Positions 31,541 through 41,974 of a DNA stretch of 64,000 bases are shown one piece after another. Source of the stretch: Thalassia testudinum (lineage: Eukaryota > Streptophyta > Magnoliopsida > Alismatales > Hydrocharitaceae); NCBI GenBank assembly GCA_037157565.1, contig JAZHRO010000055.1:44423001-44487000 (forward strand). Reading direction: 5' to 3'. Position 1 is the stretch's first letter. The number at the start of each line of letters is the position of its first letter. The notes under the pieces were generated by a model. The model was given only the letters and a program-made list of their open reading frames with translations. It was not told where the DNA came from and did no database searches. A program made the translations under genes and the position numbers.

Positions 31541-32515
31541 TGATTTAGCGAATCCTGAAGAACCTGAGGAGATAAAGGAGAATTCTGGAGAAGAAATCAA
31601 GGCTCAGGAACCTAATTCTAAAGATCCGACTCATGTTCCTTTTCCTGAAGTCACGATCAGATCAAGGAAGAAGAAGTCTGTTGATAGCAATGAGGAGCTT
31701 CTGAATATTTTCAAGAATGTCAAGATCAATATCCCGCTCCTCAACGCTATCAAGCATATGCCGGCTTATGCAAGATTTTTAAAGGATATATGTACACAAA
31801 AGCGTAAGTCAAGAGAATCTATTTCGAGGAAGGTGGTACTCTTTGAGCAGGCTAGTTCTGCACCACCTCCCTCAGAAAAAGAGAGATCCAGGTGCTCCGC
31901 TGATTTCTTGTGTCATTGGTGATTACACTTTTGATAGAGCACTTTTGGATCTGGGTGCATCCATCAACCTAATTCTGACTTCTCTTTACGAGAAGTTTGG
32001 ATTAGGTGAACTTCAGCCAACTTCATTAACGTTGTAGTTAGTGGACCATTCGGTCACAAATCCACGAGGAGTTATTGAAGATGTTATTGTTAAGGTTAAA
32101 GATTTCTATTTTCCTGTAGATTTCCTTGTCCTTGACATGGATGTACCTGAAAATCTGAGGAACATGCCCATCATTCTGGGGCGTCCGTTCTTGGCTATCG
32201 CTAAGGCCAACATTAACTGTGAAAGCGATAGCATGGAAATTGCCTTTGGGGATCAACGAATGAAATTGGATATTTTTAAGGCGATTAATAAATTTAAGGA
32301 TTGTGATTTATCGAGGAACTTGAGGACGATAATGTGAATATTGAAACTTGTATGATGGTTTTTGCAATTGAAAGTTCATCCTTTGATGATGAATTGGACC
32401 TGCAACCCTCTATGGCAGACCTACCATCTTCTGAAGAGATTATTGATTTTGTTCACTCTCAACCTCTTCCTCTTGATGAGTCTTCAGCATCTTTACCTTC
32501 AATCATCAAACCGTG
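31541..32515 (+). pseudogene. Element B protease and linker (broken)
   Basis: The junction NIPLLNAIKHMPAYARFL (about 31728-31780) leads into a retropepsin domain with ISCVIGDYTFDRALLDLGAS in one frame (31843-32037) and VEDVIVKVKDFYFPVDF-like sequence to PIILGRPFLAIAKANINC in the next block (32041-32337). An acidic linker follows (32334-32516), as in A. Two frame changes and a TAG at 32035 break it. The Asp of the active site is intact. Confidence 0.88.
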
Positions 32516-33680
32516 AACTGAAACCATTGCTTGAGAATCTGAAATATCAGTTTTTAGGACCACACAAGATGCTCCCTGTGTTTATCAGTGCTAAATTAAC
32601 AAAGGAGCAGGAGATTAAATTGATTAAGGTCCTGAAGGAACACAAGGAGGCAATTGGTTGGACCATTCATGACCTTAGGGGGATCGAGCCATCTTACTGC
32701 AATCACAGAATATTTTTAGAAGATGGATCCTGACCTTCTCACCAAATGAAGAGGAGATTAAATCCAAATATGCGAGAAGTGGTCAAGAAGGAGATTATTA
32801 AGTGGCTTGATGCAGGAATCACTTATCCAATCTCTGATAGTCCCTGGGTAAGTCCCGTGCAGATTGTTCCCAAGAAAGTCGGGATTACCATTGTGACTAA
32901 TGAGAGAGGAGAATCTATCAAAACTCGTTCAGCTTCCTCTTGGAGGGTTTTTATCGATTACAGGAAGCTAAACATGGCCACAAAAAAGGATCATTTCCCT
33001 CTGCCTTTCATTGATCAAATCTTGGAAAGATTAGCAGGGTAGAAGTACTTTTGTTTTCTTGATGGCTACTCGGGATAAAACCAAGTTCCTATCCATCCTG
33101 AGGATCAGGAAAAAACTACTTTCACTTGTCCCTATGGAACCTTTGCTTTCTGTAGGATGCCATTCAGTTTATGCAATGCACCTGCGACTTTTCAAAGGTG
33201 TATGTTAGCCATATTCTCTGGCATGGTGTGAGAGTTTATGGAAGTCTTCATGGATGATTTCTCTATTTTTGGAGAATCGTTTGACTCTTGTCTAGCTAAT
33301 CTAGAAATGATTCTTACATGATTCATCAAAACAAGATTGGTCCTTAGCTGGGAAAAGAGTCATTTCATGACACAAGAAGGCATCGTCTTGGGTCATGTAA
33401 TCTCTGAATGGGGAATTGAAGTGGATAAAGCTAAGGTTGATGCTATTGCTAAACTTCCTCCTCCCACATCTGTTAAACAAATTTGATCATTTCTTGGTCA
33501 TGTGGGATTCTACAGAAGATTCATCAAGGACTTTTCGAAGGTTGCTTGTCCTCTGAGCAATCTTCTCGCCAAAGAAATGCCGTTTGTTTTTGACGAATCA
33601 TGTCGTAAGGCATTTGATTTTCTTAAAACAACAGTCACTTGTGCACTAGTGTTGCAACCACTGGTTTGTTCATCCCCTTT
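32516..33680 (+). pseudogene. Element B reverse transcriptase (broken)
   Basis: RT blocks in order: AIGWTIHDLRGIEPSYCNHR, REVVKKEIIKWLDAGITYP, DYRKLNMATKKDHFPLPFID, FLDGYSG, then MPFSLCNAPATFQRC (Gly of the usual MPFGLC replaced by Ser), the catalytic FMDDFS near 33250, and LVLSWEKSHFM. Stops include 32731-32733, 33040-33042, 33076-33078, 33229-33231, 33319-33321 and 33484-33486, several at Trp, Arg or Gln codons of the relatives. Confidence 0.92.
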
Positions 33681-34040
33681 TGAGATCATGACCGACGCTT
33701 CTGATTACGCGGTCGGGACTGTTTTGGATCAGAAAGTTGACAGGAAGCCCTCTGTCATCTACTATGCTAGTAAAACTCTACACGAAGCCTAGAGGAATTA
33801 CACTGTTACCGAGAAGGAATTACTAGCCGTAGTATTTGCTTTGGAGAAATTCAGGGCTTATCTCTTAGGGTCTCATGTCATTATTTATATCTACCACTCA
33901 GCCTTGAGACATCTCTTGGCCAAAAAGGATGCCAAACCCCGGCTTATTCACTGGATTCTTCTGCTTCAAGAATTTGATCTTGAAATAAAGGATAAATCCA
34001 GGGTACAAAATGTGGTGGCGGATCATTTGTCGAGACTTCT
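33681..34040 (+). pseudogene. Element B RNase H domain (broken, catalytic Asp lost)
   Basis: The domain is recognised by [48 protein letters not shown] and [14 protein letters not shown] at 33790-33792 interrupts it. The block that reads YSDH in A and YTDH in F reads YIYH here (about 33886-33897), so one catalytic Asp is missing. Confidence 0.88.
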
Positions 34041-35411
34041 AAGTGATTCTTCTCGTCTGGACATCCTGATTGCTGATACTTTCCTGGATGAAACCATCCT
34101 TACAGTTTCAGGTGTCCAAACCCCATGGTTTGCTGACATTGTTAATTATTTGGCCATTGGTCAAATCCCCCAGGATTGGACCAAGCAACAATGGGATAGA
34201 CTCAAATTTGAGGCCAAATATTACTTCTGGAAAGACCCTAAACTGTACCGCACTGGCTCTGATCAGATTATTCACCGATGTGTTCTGGAGAACGAATTCA
34301 ATAGTATACTTGAGTTTTTCCATACATCTACGTGTGGTGGACACTTCTCCAGGAAAAAGATGGCTACAAAAATTTTGCAATCTGGATTCTATTGGCCATC
34401 TTTATTCAAGGATGCCCAGGATTTCTCAAGGTCGTGTTCCCGATGTCAGGCACTCGGGAGCATAACTAAGAGAGATATGATGCCCCTAAACCCAATTCTT
34501 CCTGTTGAAATCTTTGACATTTAGGGCATCGATTTCATGGGACCCTTCCTTCATTCATTTGGACATCAGTACATTCTCGTCGCTGTTGATTACATGTCCA
34601 AGTGGATTGAGGCGATTCCCACCCGAACCAATGACCACAAAGTGGTCATCGATTTTATCAAGAAGAACATCTTCAGCAGGTTCGGGATTCCGAGGGCCAT
34701 CATTAGTGATGGTGGCACTCATTTCACTAATGGCCAGTTCTGTAATTTGCTGGCTAAATACAGGGTTAATCACCAAATCTCCACACCTTACCATCCCCAG
34801 ACGAATGGATAGGCCGAGATCTCCAATTGGGATTTCAAGAATATTTTACAGAAATCGGTTAGGCCTGATTGCAAAGACTGGACTCAAAAGCTTGAGGATG
34901 CTCTTTGAGCCTACCGTACGACATATAAAATGCCCATCGACATGTCTCCGTTTCATCTGGTGTATGGAAAGGAGTGCCATTTACTTGTAGAGATTGAACA
35001 TAGGGCATTTTGGGCAACAAGCAGTGTAATTTAGATCTGAGTTTAGCTGAGAAGACAAGGAAACTCAAACTATCTGAGTTGGAGGAGATTTGAAATGATG
35101 CATATGAGAATGCCAAGATCTACAAGGCTCGGACCAAAGCTCTACATGATCAATTGATTTCCTGCAAGAGCTTTGAGCCGAACCAGAAGGTCTGGTTATT
35201 TGATTCTCGACTTAAGCTCTTTCCCGGCAAACTTAGGTTGAAATGGAATGACCCGTTCATTATCGACCAAATTTTTCCAAACGGAGCCATTCAGATCTCT
35301 GACCCGAAGATGGGTAATTCATTTAAAGTCAACGGTCAACGTCTGAAGCCTGTTATTGACCGTACTCTTCCAAAATCCATCTCAGACACGGTTGCTCTAG
35401 CCATGTTGTAA
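34041..35411 (+). pseudogene. Element B integrase (broken)
   Basis: The zinc site [14 protein letters not shown] is followed by CSRCQ. The catalytic core has GIDFMGPF, ISDGGTHF and AEISNW, with YHPQTNG before the Glu. The C-terminus is [20 protein letters not shown] and VNGQRLKPVID (35154-35411). Stops lie at 34522-34524, 34810-34812, 34906-34908 and 35032-35034, with a frame change near 35025. Confidence 0.9.
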
Positions 35412-35543
35412 CTCCTTTGGCTGGACTTCGCCTATTTGATGGCATTAAACTCAGAAGTTGTACATATGACTCAGAGCTGACTCAACCTTCATATTGAAGT
35501 GATATCTTCTATACTCTACCCTTCCTTTCATGTCTCTTTTTCT

Positions 35544-35580
35544 CAATGTGGACATTACATCAGCTAGGCATGCGGGGTGG
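35544..35580 (+). other. Element B second polypurine-like motif
   Basis: CAATGTGGACATTACAT followed by CTAGGCATGCGGGG, interrupted by one C in the G run. It is at the same position after pol as in the other five gypsy elements. Confidence 0.6.
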
Positions 35581-36759
35581 ATTTATTTTTGAATCATTTT
35601 GTCAGCTCTGTGAAATTCTTGTAAATTCTATTTCTCTTCTTATTTATACATTAAAAAAAATTGAATTAGGAAGGAATACTTAGACATTAGGACTTTTCAA
35701 TCTTAATAAATATTGCATTAGGATCTGAACACAAAGACCCTTCAGGTCTTTGATCTTAATCAGCCCGTGTATTCACTAAAATGTGGATTTATTTTTCGAG
35801 TCCTCACCATTTTAATTTTATTGTAATTTGATTAAATAAGTTTGGGTGATAAGTACATGACTTATCAACCCACTCTCTAATTTGAGGGAACTTTAAGTCT
35901 AAAGCATCTACACACTATCCTTTCACTGACTTGTTGATCGGCGATTTTAATGGAAATTAGGTAGCTAATGAACCTTCTAGGGTGATATGGCTGGCAAGTT
36001 ATCGTGGGTAATAGCCCATAGGTAGGTTGTCCAGAGCCCAGTCACTGGACCATTCGCTTCTTGCTGCCTTTAGGTAAATCTTAGACCAGGGAAGCCACCT
36101 ACTTAAAAAAAAAAGTCAAAAAGAAAAATAAAAGGAGAAAGGAAAAAAAAATAAACCACACTTCGCCGCACGAGTATGGCTGGCAAGTTGTCGGTGGTAA
36201 CAACTCATCGATCGGTTGTCTAGAACCCAGCTTAAGAAATGCACTGAAAATTCCCAAAACACTTAGGAAGAAGAGGAGAAGTAGAATAAATCGGGGAGAT
36301 ATACACTGGATTCACCCTTGTGTTTACCTCATAAAAATAAAGGTAGGGAGAAAACTACTGGTCGTAAAGATACACCTTAAGGCAGAACTCTCTTTTTAAG
36401 GTCACTTAGAGGCGTAGAAACTCGAAGTCCATTCTAATTGCCGATCAACGAGTCTATCACATTCACAGTAAGATGCTTAGAACTTAGGGTTCTCATCAAA
36501 TCTTGGGTGGGTTGAATGGCCGTAGAAAGCCACTCTTTAACCCTAAACTCAAAAATCCAAAAAAATTAGAAAAGAAGAAAAAGAGAAAAGGAAAATCTTC
36601 TTTGAATAAGGCAAGGGCTTGAGGCAGTCAACATTTTGGAAAACACCCAGGCGTGGTTGTGTCTTTGAAAGTTCAGATCCTGAGTAAAAAATTTCCTAAT
36701 GTTGAAAATAACTTATGCTCAAGCAATCCAACCTAATTCTTTTATAAATAGCATGTAGT

Positions 36760-36796
36760 TTTTGCTAGGGACTAGAAAAAGATAGGCATGGGGGTG
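36760..36796 (+). other. Element B hairpin and 3' polypurine tract
   Basis: TTTTGCTAG, GGA, CTAGAAAAA (36760-36780; one arm base mutated) then GATAGGCATGGGGGTG abutting the LTR at 36797. Confidence 0.88.
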
Positions 36797-38462
36797 TGAT
36801 GTTTATACATTTGATTAACCTAAAATGTCTATTAATGCATGTTCTTAGTGTCACATTAGCATCATACATTGTAAATAGTGCATAACATGCATAATCATGC
36901 ATTTAGATTAAGTTGTATAGATTGTACAGTAATTGTTTCCTTTTTATGGTCAGGGATAGGGCGACTTTTTATCAGGACCTCAGATTGAAAATCCAATCGT
37001 ACGGATCTGATCAAGGCGACGATTGGAGTTCAAAAACTCCATGATCGCCCTAATCGGATATTTGTAGCACCAAATAAAGATCAAGGAATCTTAAATATCA
37101 TGGGCCAAGATGGTGTAAATCCGCACCTCAGAAGACAAATCTGACCGCACGGATGGATTCAGATCGACGATCACAGCCTAACAACGTGAAAATCAGTCCA
37201 ATTCGATACTTGTGGCACCATCTACATCACTCAGAAGATGGATGGCCAAGATGGCGCCACGTGGTGCCATCTCAACCGCCCAAACTGGCTCAGCCAATGT
37301 AGGAGACCGCCGCGTCCTCTCTCTCCTTACCGCACGATGGATCTTGGCCATTGGATCACCATCCAATGGCCACGGACACTCACGCCTTAAAGCATCCACG
37401 TGACAAACTCACCGCTGTAGCGCAGCGGTCGAGAGCTCTAACACGAAGAAGAGGCGCAGGTTCGAGATCTCGCAAGCCTCAATCTAGCACAGATGCAAGG
37501 AACGGCTCAAATTGGGTCATCAGATCAAGGATTAGCAGTGGTGAGAGCTGAGACGTGGCGTGCTCAGACGCCGTGATGCATGAACACACGATTGGACGTG
37601 CCAGGTGTGCGTTCGCATGAAGCGCTGACGGTTAGTGACTTTTAAGCCATCCGATCTTACGATCGAACGATCGAAGATCGACGAACGTGGGCAGCTGAGC
37701 ACGGTGAGGGAGAGGAGCAGACGGCAGGCGTGGGTGCACGTCGCCCACAATTTGGGCTTTAGTGACGCTTAATTGCATCACTAAAGGCCCCTCATTTAAT
37801 ATTTTAAATTTATAATGACCAAAATGACCCACTCCTTGCAACTATAAAAGGAGACCCCTCCATACAAATTTCTCATCCCTTCCTTCTCTTTTCTCCCTCT
37901 CTAAAGCTCAAGAGAAGCTTGTCCCACACCCGGGATGCTCCTCAAGAGATAACATCAAATTTTCACCCCCATTCCGGAAGCGGATCTTGTGACGACGATG
38001 ACATGCTGCCTCGTTCCCATTCTTCCTGCCTCGACCTCCTTCTTCCCACTCCGTTCCTCGTCTTCCAGACGTCGTCTCGTCCGGCTCATCCTCCAAGCGA
38101 TCGTTGAGGAGGATAACTTCTCCCTCTCATTCCTTTTCCTGCTTTCTAGTTGTAATAGTTTTCCTGCCTTCTAGTGTAATTTCTCACTTAGTTGTACAAA
38201 CATTTTGCAATATCAAGTGGATGTTTTCTCTCTCTCTCTCTTATTGTCTATAGTGTTTCATTTCATTGTAATTACACCTTTTAACAAAAACACAAAAAGA
38301 ATATAATTGCAAATTTTGATCGACGTAGCCTCCTTCAGTTCAACCTGGGATTTCTATTCCAGTATAAATTTTATTTGTTGAACCTGAGTTCTTTGCTATT
38401 CAAACTACAACGACAGGTTTTCAAAACCAAAATTGATAGCGTAGTCCTTCGGCGTTTCAACA
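36797..38462 (+). repeat. Element B 3' LTR
   Basis: 1666 bp, TGATGTTTATA to GTTTCAACA, colinear with the 5' LTR but with frequent substitutions and small indels. The tRNA-like pair is at 37418-37469 and the TATA box at 37843-37851. CATAT follows at 38463. Confidence 0.93.
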
Positions 38463-38973
38463 CATATCGATCGCTAATTCGTTTATATCTTCGAGGATAG
38501 ACATTTTGTTGCAATATAATATGGAACTAAATCAAGCAACTTACGATCATAGGCGAGATAATGTAAACAAGGCTTTCATTTCATCAATGGTTGTCATCAT
38601 TACAAGTAGAGACATGCTTGTACATAAAAGCTTAGGCACAATATTTCTAGCTAACAGAATATAGATTAATGCATGGATCTAAGAAAGATTATGCATGCAT
38701 CCTGCAGGAAGAGGATTACTACACTACTAAGCTGTAAATTAATGCAAAAATTAAAGTACGAAGAGCGAATCTAGCTAGGAGAACTTAGGGAATTGGAGGT
38801 GGTCTTCAATGGCTTGCGTGGCTTGAGGTGGTAGGAGGGAAGAGAGGGATGACCAATGGTGGGTAGGCCAGCCTCTTGAGAGGTGGTGGAGAGCTTCTCT
38901 GGTCTTGGACGTGAAGGTGGAGTGGTGGAGGTGATGGAACTCGTGGAGATGGAGGTGCACATGGAATGGAGCT
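38463..38973. other. Short stretch between elements, possible host DNA
   Basis: No element is recognised between the CATAT duplication and the copia LTR. On the minus strand, 38771-38962 gives a 63-codon ATG-led ORF rich in Ser, Thr and Pro (starts MCTSISTSS, ends NSLSSPS). Its codons use many C-ending synonyms, but another frame is equally open, and I do not recognise the product. The AT-rich DNA at 38470-38760 shows nothing else. Confidence 0.35.
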
Positions 38974-39184
38974 AATGTAAGCACCTTTATTTTAATGCAC
39001 CAAAATTATGTTTATTAGTACACTAATATTTTAGGACCATCCCAGATTAAAGCTTCTCTTTTAAATCAAGTTCAAATGGTTGCTGATGTGTGTCATTTTC
39101 CTTTTTATTTGAGTTTAGGATATCGTTGTAAGGAACCTCAAAAATAAAGCAGTCAAATAGTTTTTCGCACTTCTTTGGAAACCA

Positions 39185-39420
39185 GCTTTTAGGGTTATTG
39201 ATCGACGAATATTTCTTTTTGATTGACCAAAGCATGTTGATCAACCAACCAAGTTTGCTAATCGATCAAACCAATCCTTTTTAGGAAGTTGATTAAAATC
39301 CTATTGATCGACCAACCAAGCTAATCAATCGACCAACCTATGATCGATCAAACAACTTAATTGATCGACCAAATAGCTTTTTGATCGACGAAAATACCTT
39401 AATTGATCAACCAATATCAT
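39185..39420 (+). repeat. TTGATCGACCAA-type repeat array in the copia LTR
   Basis: About ten imperfect copies of a 10-12-bp word (TTGATCGACC, TTGATCAACC, AATCGATCAA, ATGATCGATC) occur at irregular 20-30-bp spacing directly upstream of the TATA box. The core GATC is palindromic. Enhancer-like repeats are common in copia LTRs. Confidence 0.65.
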
Positions 39421-39444
39421 TTCCTTTTGAAGCTAATTTTTTTG

Positions 39445-39453
39445 TATAAATAG
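39445..39453 (+). promoter_or_regulatory. TATA box of the copia LTR
   Basis: TATAAATAG in TTGTATAAATAGAGGTCG, a strong plant TATA context. Confidence 0.7.
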
Positions 39454-39980
39454 AGGTCGTAGCAACCCTTTCAACTTTCAATAGAAATACACTAAAAAAT
39501 CAGAGCTTCTCGTGCTTCTTTCAAGTGTTCTACACTTTGCTATTCACTTCTTTCAAAAGCATGTCATTTTGAACCTCTGCTGAAATCTTTGTTTGATCTT
39601 TTATTGAGGTTCCATAGATATTTTTATTTGTTATTCAACTTTGTTGTCTTTGATTAACAGATTCCAAGGTGTTGGAAAGATCCGTGTTGTTGTTGTTCTT
39701 CTTCTCTTCAAGACAAAAAGAGAAGTAGTTGTAAAGAGGTTGTGCCACCCTCGTTCAAGTGGTACTATAGTAGATTGACTAGTCTTGACTAGTTGGAAAA
39801 ATCCTAAGTTGAGAGGCTTAGGTAGTGGTTTTCACCGGGTTTGGGTTTCCACTCTAAATCCAGGTATAATTTGTGCTTGACTTTTGTTGTGAATTTTTTT
39901 TATCATTTACGATTTCAAGAAATGATACTATTCACCCCTCCCCTCTAGTATTCGTTCGATCCACAGCCGAAACTTTCATT

Positions 39981-39992
39981 TGGTATCAGAGC
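39981..39992 (+). other. Copia primer binding site (initiator tRNA-Met)
   Basis: TGGTATCAGAGC is the exact complement of the 3' end of plant initiator tRNA-Met and the usual copia primer site. It lies 2 bp after the LTR end. Confidence 0.92.
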
Positions 39993-40007
39993 CTCATTGT
40001 TTGGAAG

Positions 40008-41204
40008 ATGTCAAAGTCATCTATCGACACATATGCTGAGGGGCAATCAGCCGTTCGAACTCCACTCTTTGATGGAACGAACTACGGATATTGGAAGTCT
40101 AGGATGCAAATCTTCCAAGGATCTATGGATTTTGAGGTGTGGGATGTCATCGCCTCCAAGTACACATGTCCTGAAAAAAAGGAAGGAGTGGCGATGACAC
40201 CAGATCAAAAGAAGATGGCAACTCACAATGCTAAAGCCATGGATGCAATCTTCTGTGGGCTTTCAAGAGCAGAATTCAACTGCGTTTCTGCTTGTAAGAC
40301 AGCCTACGAGATCTGGAGCATCCTCGAAGTCACCCACGATGGGACATCTAAGGTAAAAGAAACTAAGGTAAATTTACTAACACAGAATTATGAGCTTTTT
40401 AGGATGAAGAAAGGAGAATCAATTAAGGAAATGTTCACAAGATTCATGGACATCATAAACTCCTTAAGAAATCTAGATCAAGAGATCAAGAATGAAGCCT
40501 TGGTAAGAAAGATTCTTTGGTCACTCACCAATGATTGGGAGACCAAGACTACCGCCATACAAGAATCAAAAGATCTGTCTACCATAAAACTAGACGATCT
40601 TATCGGAAGTCTTATGGCCTACGAAGTTCAACTCCAACACATGAAGGAGCATGAAGGTGAAGGAATCAAGAGGAAAACTATGGCTCTTGAAGCCAATCAA
40701 CAAACAAAAAATTCCTCGAGTGAAGAAGAAGAGGAAGATATAGCCCTCCTTTCAAGAAAATTCAGAAAGTTTCTCAAGAACAAAAGAAGTTGGAGAAAGA
40801 AGAAAGAAGAAGCCAAAGCTGACGCAATTATCTGCTACAACTACAAGAGAAAGGGACACATCAAGAAGGATTGTTTAATTCTCAAACAAGAGTCAGAAAA
40901 CAAGTTTCCCAGAAGAGAAGGAAAGAAAAAGGCATTCACAGCAACCTGGGATGAATTAGACTCAAGTTTAGAAGAAGAAGAAACCTCTGAAGAAGAAGCT
41001 CTTCTAGGACTAATGGCACTAGAAGATGAGGTGACCTCTTTTTCACAAGATGAACTATTAGAAGCATTTTTTGAGATGCATGACATAGCTAAATCACTAA
41101 AACTAGAAAATAAAAACCTAGTAAAAACATTAGGGGAAGAAAAAGCACAAAAGATATGCTTTCTCAACAAAATAAAGAGTTATCTAAAGAGATCACCTCA
41201 TTAA
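40008..41204 (+). pseudogene. gag: Copia gag, frameshifted near its end
   Basis: ATG 40008 follows the primer site by 15 bp (MSKSSIDTYAEGQ). The 398-codon product has the copia gag N-terminus PLFDGTNYGYWKSRMQIF, then the UBN2-type core (EIWSILEVTHDGTSKVKETK, LTQNYELFRMKKGESI, LVRKILWSL), an acidic Ser/Glu stretch, and a zinc knuckle at residues 276-289. That knuckle reads CYNYKRKGHIKKDC, so the second Cys of CX2CX4HX4C has become Tyr. A second acidic stretch and a coiled-coil-like region follow. A 1-nt frameshift near 41155 ends the frame at 41204; the related sequence goes on in another frame. Confidence 0.9.
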
Positions 41205-41662
41205 AATCACACGTAGATAATTTAAAGATGGATATAGACAAATTAAAAGAAAATTCTACGATTCTCTTAAATGATCCGGCTAAGCTTACTAAGGGTAGTA
41301 GAAACTTGCATAAACTATTAAGAACAGAAATCTAGAGCACCACAAAATTTAGGTTTGGCTATATACCTAAAAATGATCATGAAGTATCTAGTTCTAGCCA
41401 AAACAAAAAGAAATGTAGCTTGCCTATACAGGTAGCATCTAACCATCATGGACCCAAACAAAAATGGGTACCAAAAACATTATTGCAATCCTGTTTTGTA
41501 GGTCAAGTAGACTATAACAAGTGGACATATCAACAAATCAATGGAAAATTGAAGACACTCTATAGATTAGCCAAAGCAGGACCTCACAAATGCAAACCAA
41601 TGACAGCAACGAGAAGAAAATAGATGGATCATGGACAGTGGATGTTCAAAGCACATGATCGA
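41155..41662 (+). pseudogene. Copia gag C-terminus and start of protease, truncated
   Basis: After the frameshift the Lys/Glu-rich coiled coil continues (KENSTILLNDPAKL). A linker with HHGPKQKWVPK follows, then WIMDSGCSKHMID at about 41623-41660. DSGCSKHM is the copia protease active site (usually DSGCSRHM). A TAG at 41333 and a frame change near 41620 break it. It is cut off at 41662 by the next LTR. Confidence 0.8.
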
Positions 41663-41925
41663 TGATGAGTCCCAATTATTGGATACATTTTTAGCCTAAG
41701 TTGATCAATTCCTACATTTTAGAGTATCCTAATATTTGCATAAATGCATGCATTATAATTTAGATTTACATAGTTATCTTAATGCATTTATTAGATTGCA
41801 GGAACTCAAGGACGATCAAGTTTGATTTTTAAGACATCCAGAGCTTAGTTTGGACACCTGATGTTGCTGATGATTCTCAAAAGTAATCACCACATGCTGC
41901 ACTACCACCAAACTCAACTACCAAC
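41663..41925 (+). repeat. LTR-like fragment interrupting the copia element
   Basis: It starts TGATGAGTCCC at the exact point where the copia protease reading ends, which fits an LTR insertion. It has no coding content and is itself cut at 41926 by the LTR of element E. Only 263 bp are left on this side; the rest would lie beyond 64000. The family is not certain. Confidence 0.45.
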
Positions 41926-41974
41926 TGATCGCACGTGTTTCATGTGTTTAAAATAGGGGTTATGAGTAACCCAT
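41926..41974 (-). repeat. Element E 3' LTR, left segment
   Basis: TGATCGCACGTGTTTCATG (reverse strand: the LTR 3' end) begins at 41926, and the LTR is interrupted after AACCCAT by element D. It continues at 58390 (CCCGTCGTCATAGTTGC). The flank 41921-41925 (CCAAC) would be the target duplication; the other copy lies outside the window. Confidence 0.75.

Larger units (their letters stand above)
35412..36796 (+). other. Element B 3' non-coding region
   Basis: No gene is seen. It opens with the post-pol block (GATGGCATTAAACTCAGAAG). It contains the second polypurine-like motif at 35544-35580 (GGACATTACAT...CTAGGCATGCGGGG, one base off the consensus). It then has a region (about 35970-36240) with two copies of ATGGCTGGCAAGTT...GGTTGTC, the reverse complement of which is in C (46610-46870), D and E. 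Confidence 0.8.
11975..38462 (+). mobile_element. Element B: Athila-like Ty3/gypsy retrotransposon, nested host
   Basis: This is a complete but dead gypsy element. The 5' LTR is 11975-13674 and the 3' LTR 36797-38462; both start TGATGT and end AACA. CATAT at 11970-11974 and 38463-38467 is the 5-bp target duplication. Two later insertions split the leader: a copia solo LTR (13963-15249) and element A (15945-29502 with duplicated CTAGG). Removing both leaves about 11.6 kb. Gag-pol lies at 29848-35411 and carries many stops. The two LTRs differ clearly more than those of A or C, so B is older, in agreement with the nesting. C, D and E have similar LTRs and flanking non-coding DNA. Confidence 0.93.
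38974..39978 (+). repeat. Copia 5' LTR (left end uncertain)
   Basis: The right end is set by ...AACTTTCA at 39978, 2 bp before the primer site. The left end is proposed at TGTAAGCACC (38974) without a second LTR to compare. TATAAATAG at 39445-39453 is the promoter. A repeat array of TTGATCGACC-type words lies at about 39185-39420 upstream of it. Confidence 0.55.
38974..41662 (+). mobile_element. Ty1/copia (SIRE/Maximus-like) element, 5' part
   Basis: This contains a probable 5' LTR, an initiator tRNA-Met primer site, gag, and the first residues of the protease. It stops at about 41662, where another LTR (TGATGAGTCCC) begins. The rest of pol is not in the window. The long gag and the LTR style with a TATAAATAG promoter fit the SIRE/Maximus group. 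The two copia solo LTRs are only distantly similar in layout. The left end is uncertain. Confidence 0.75.
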
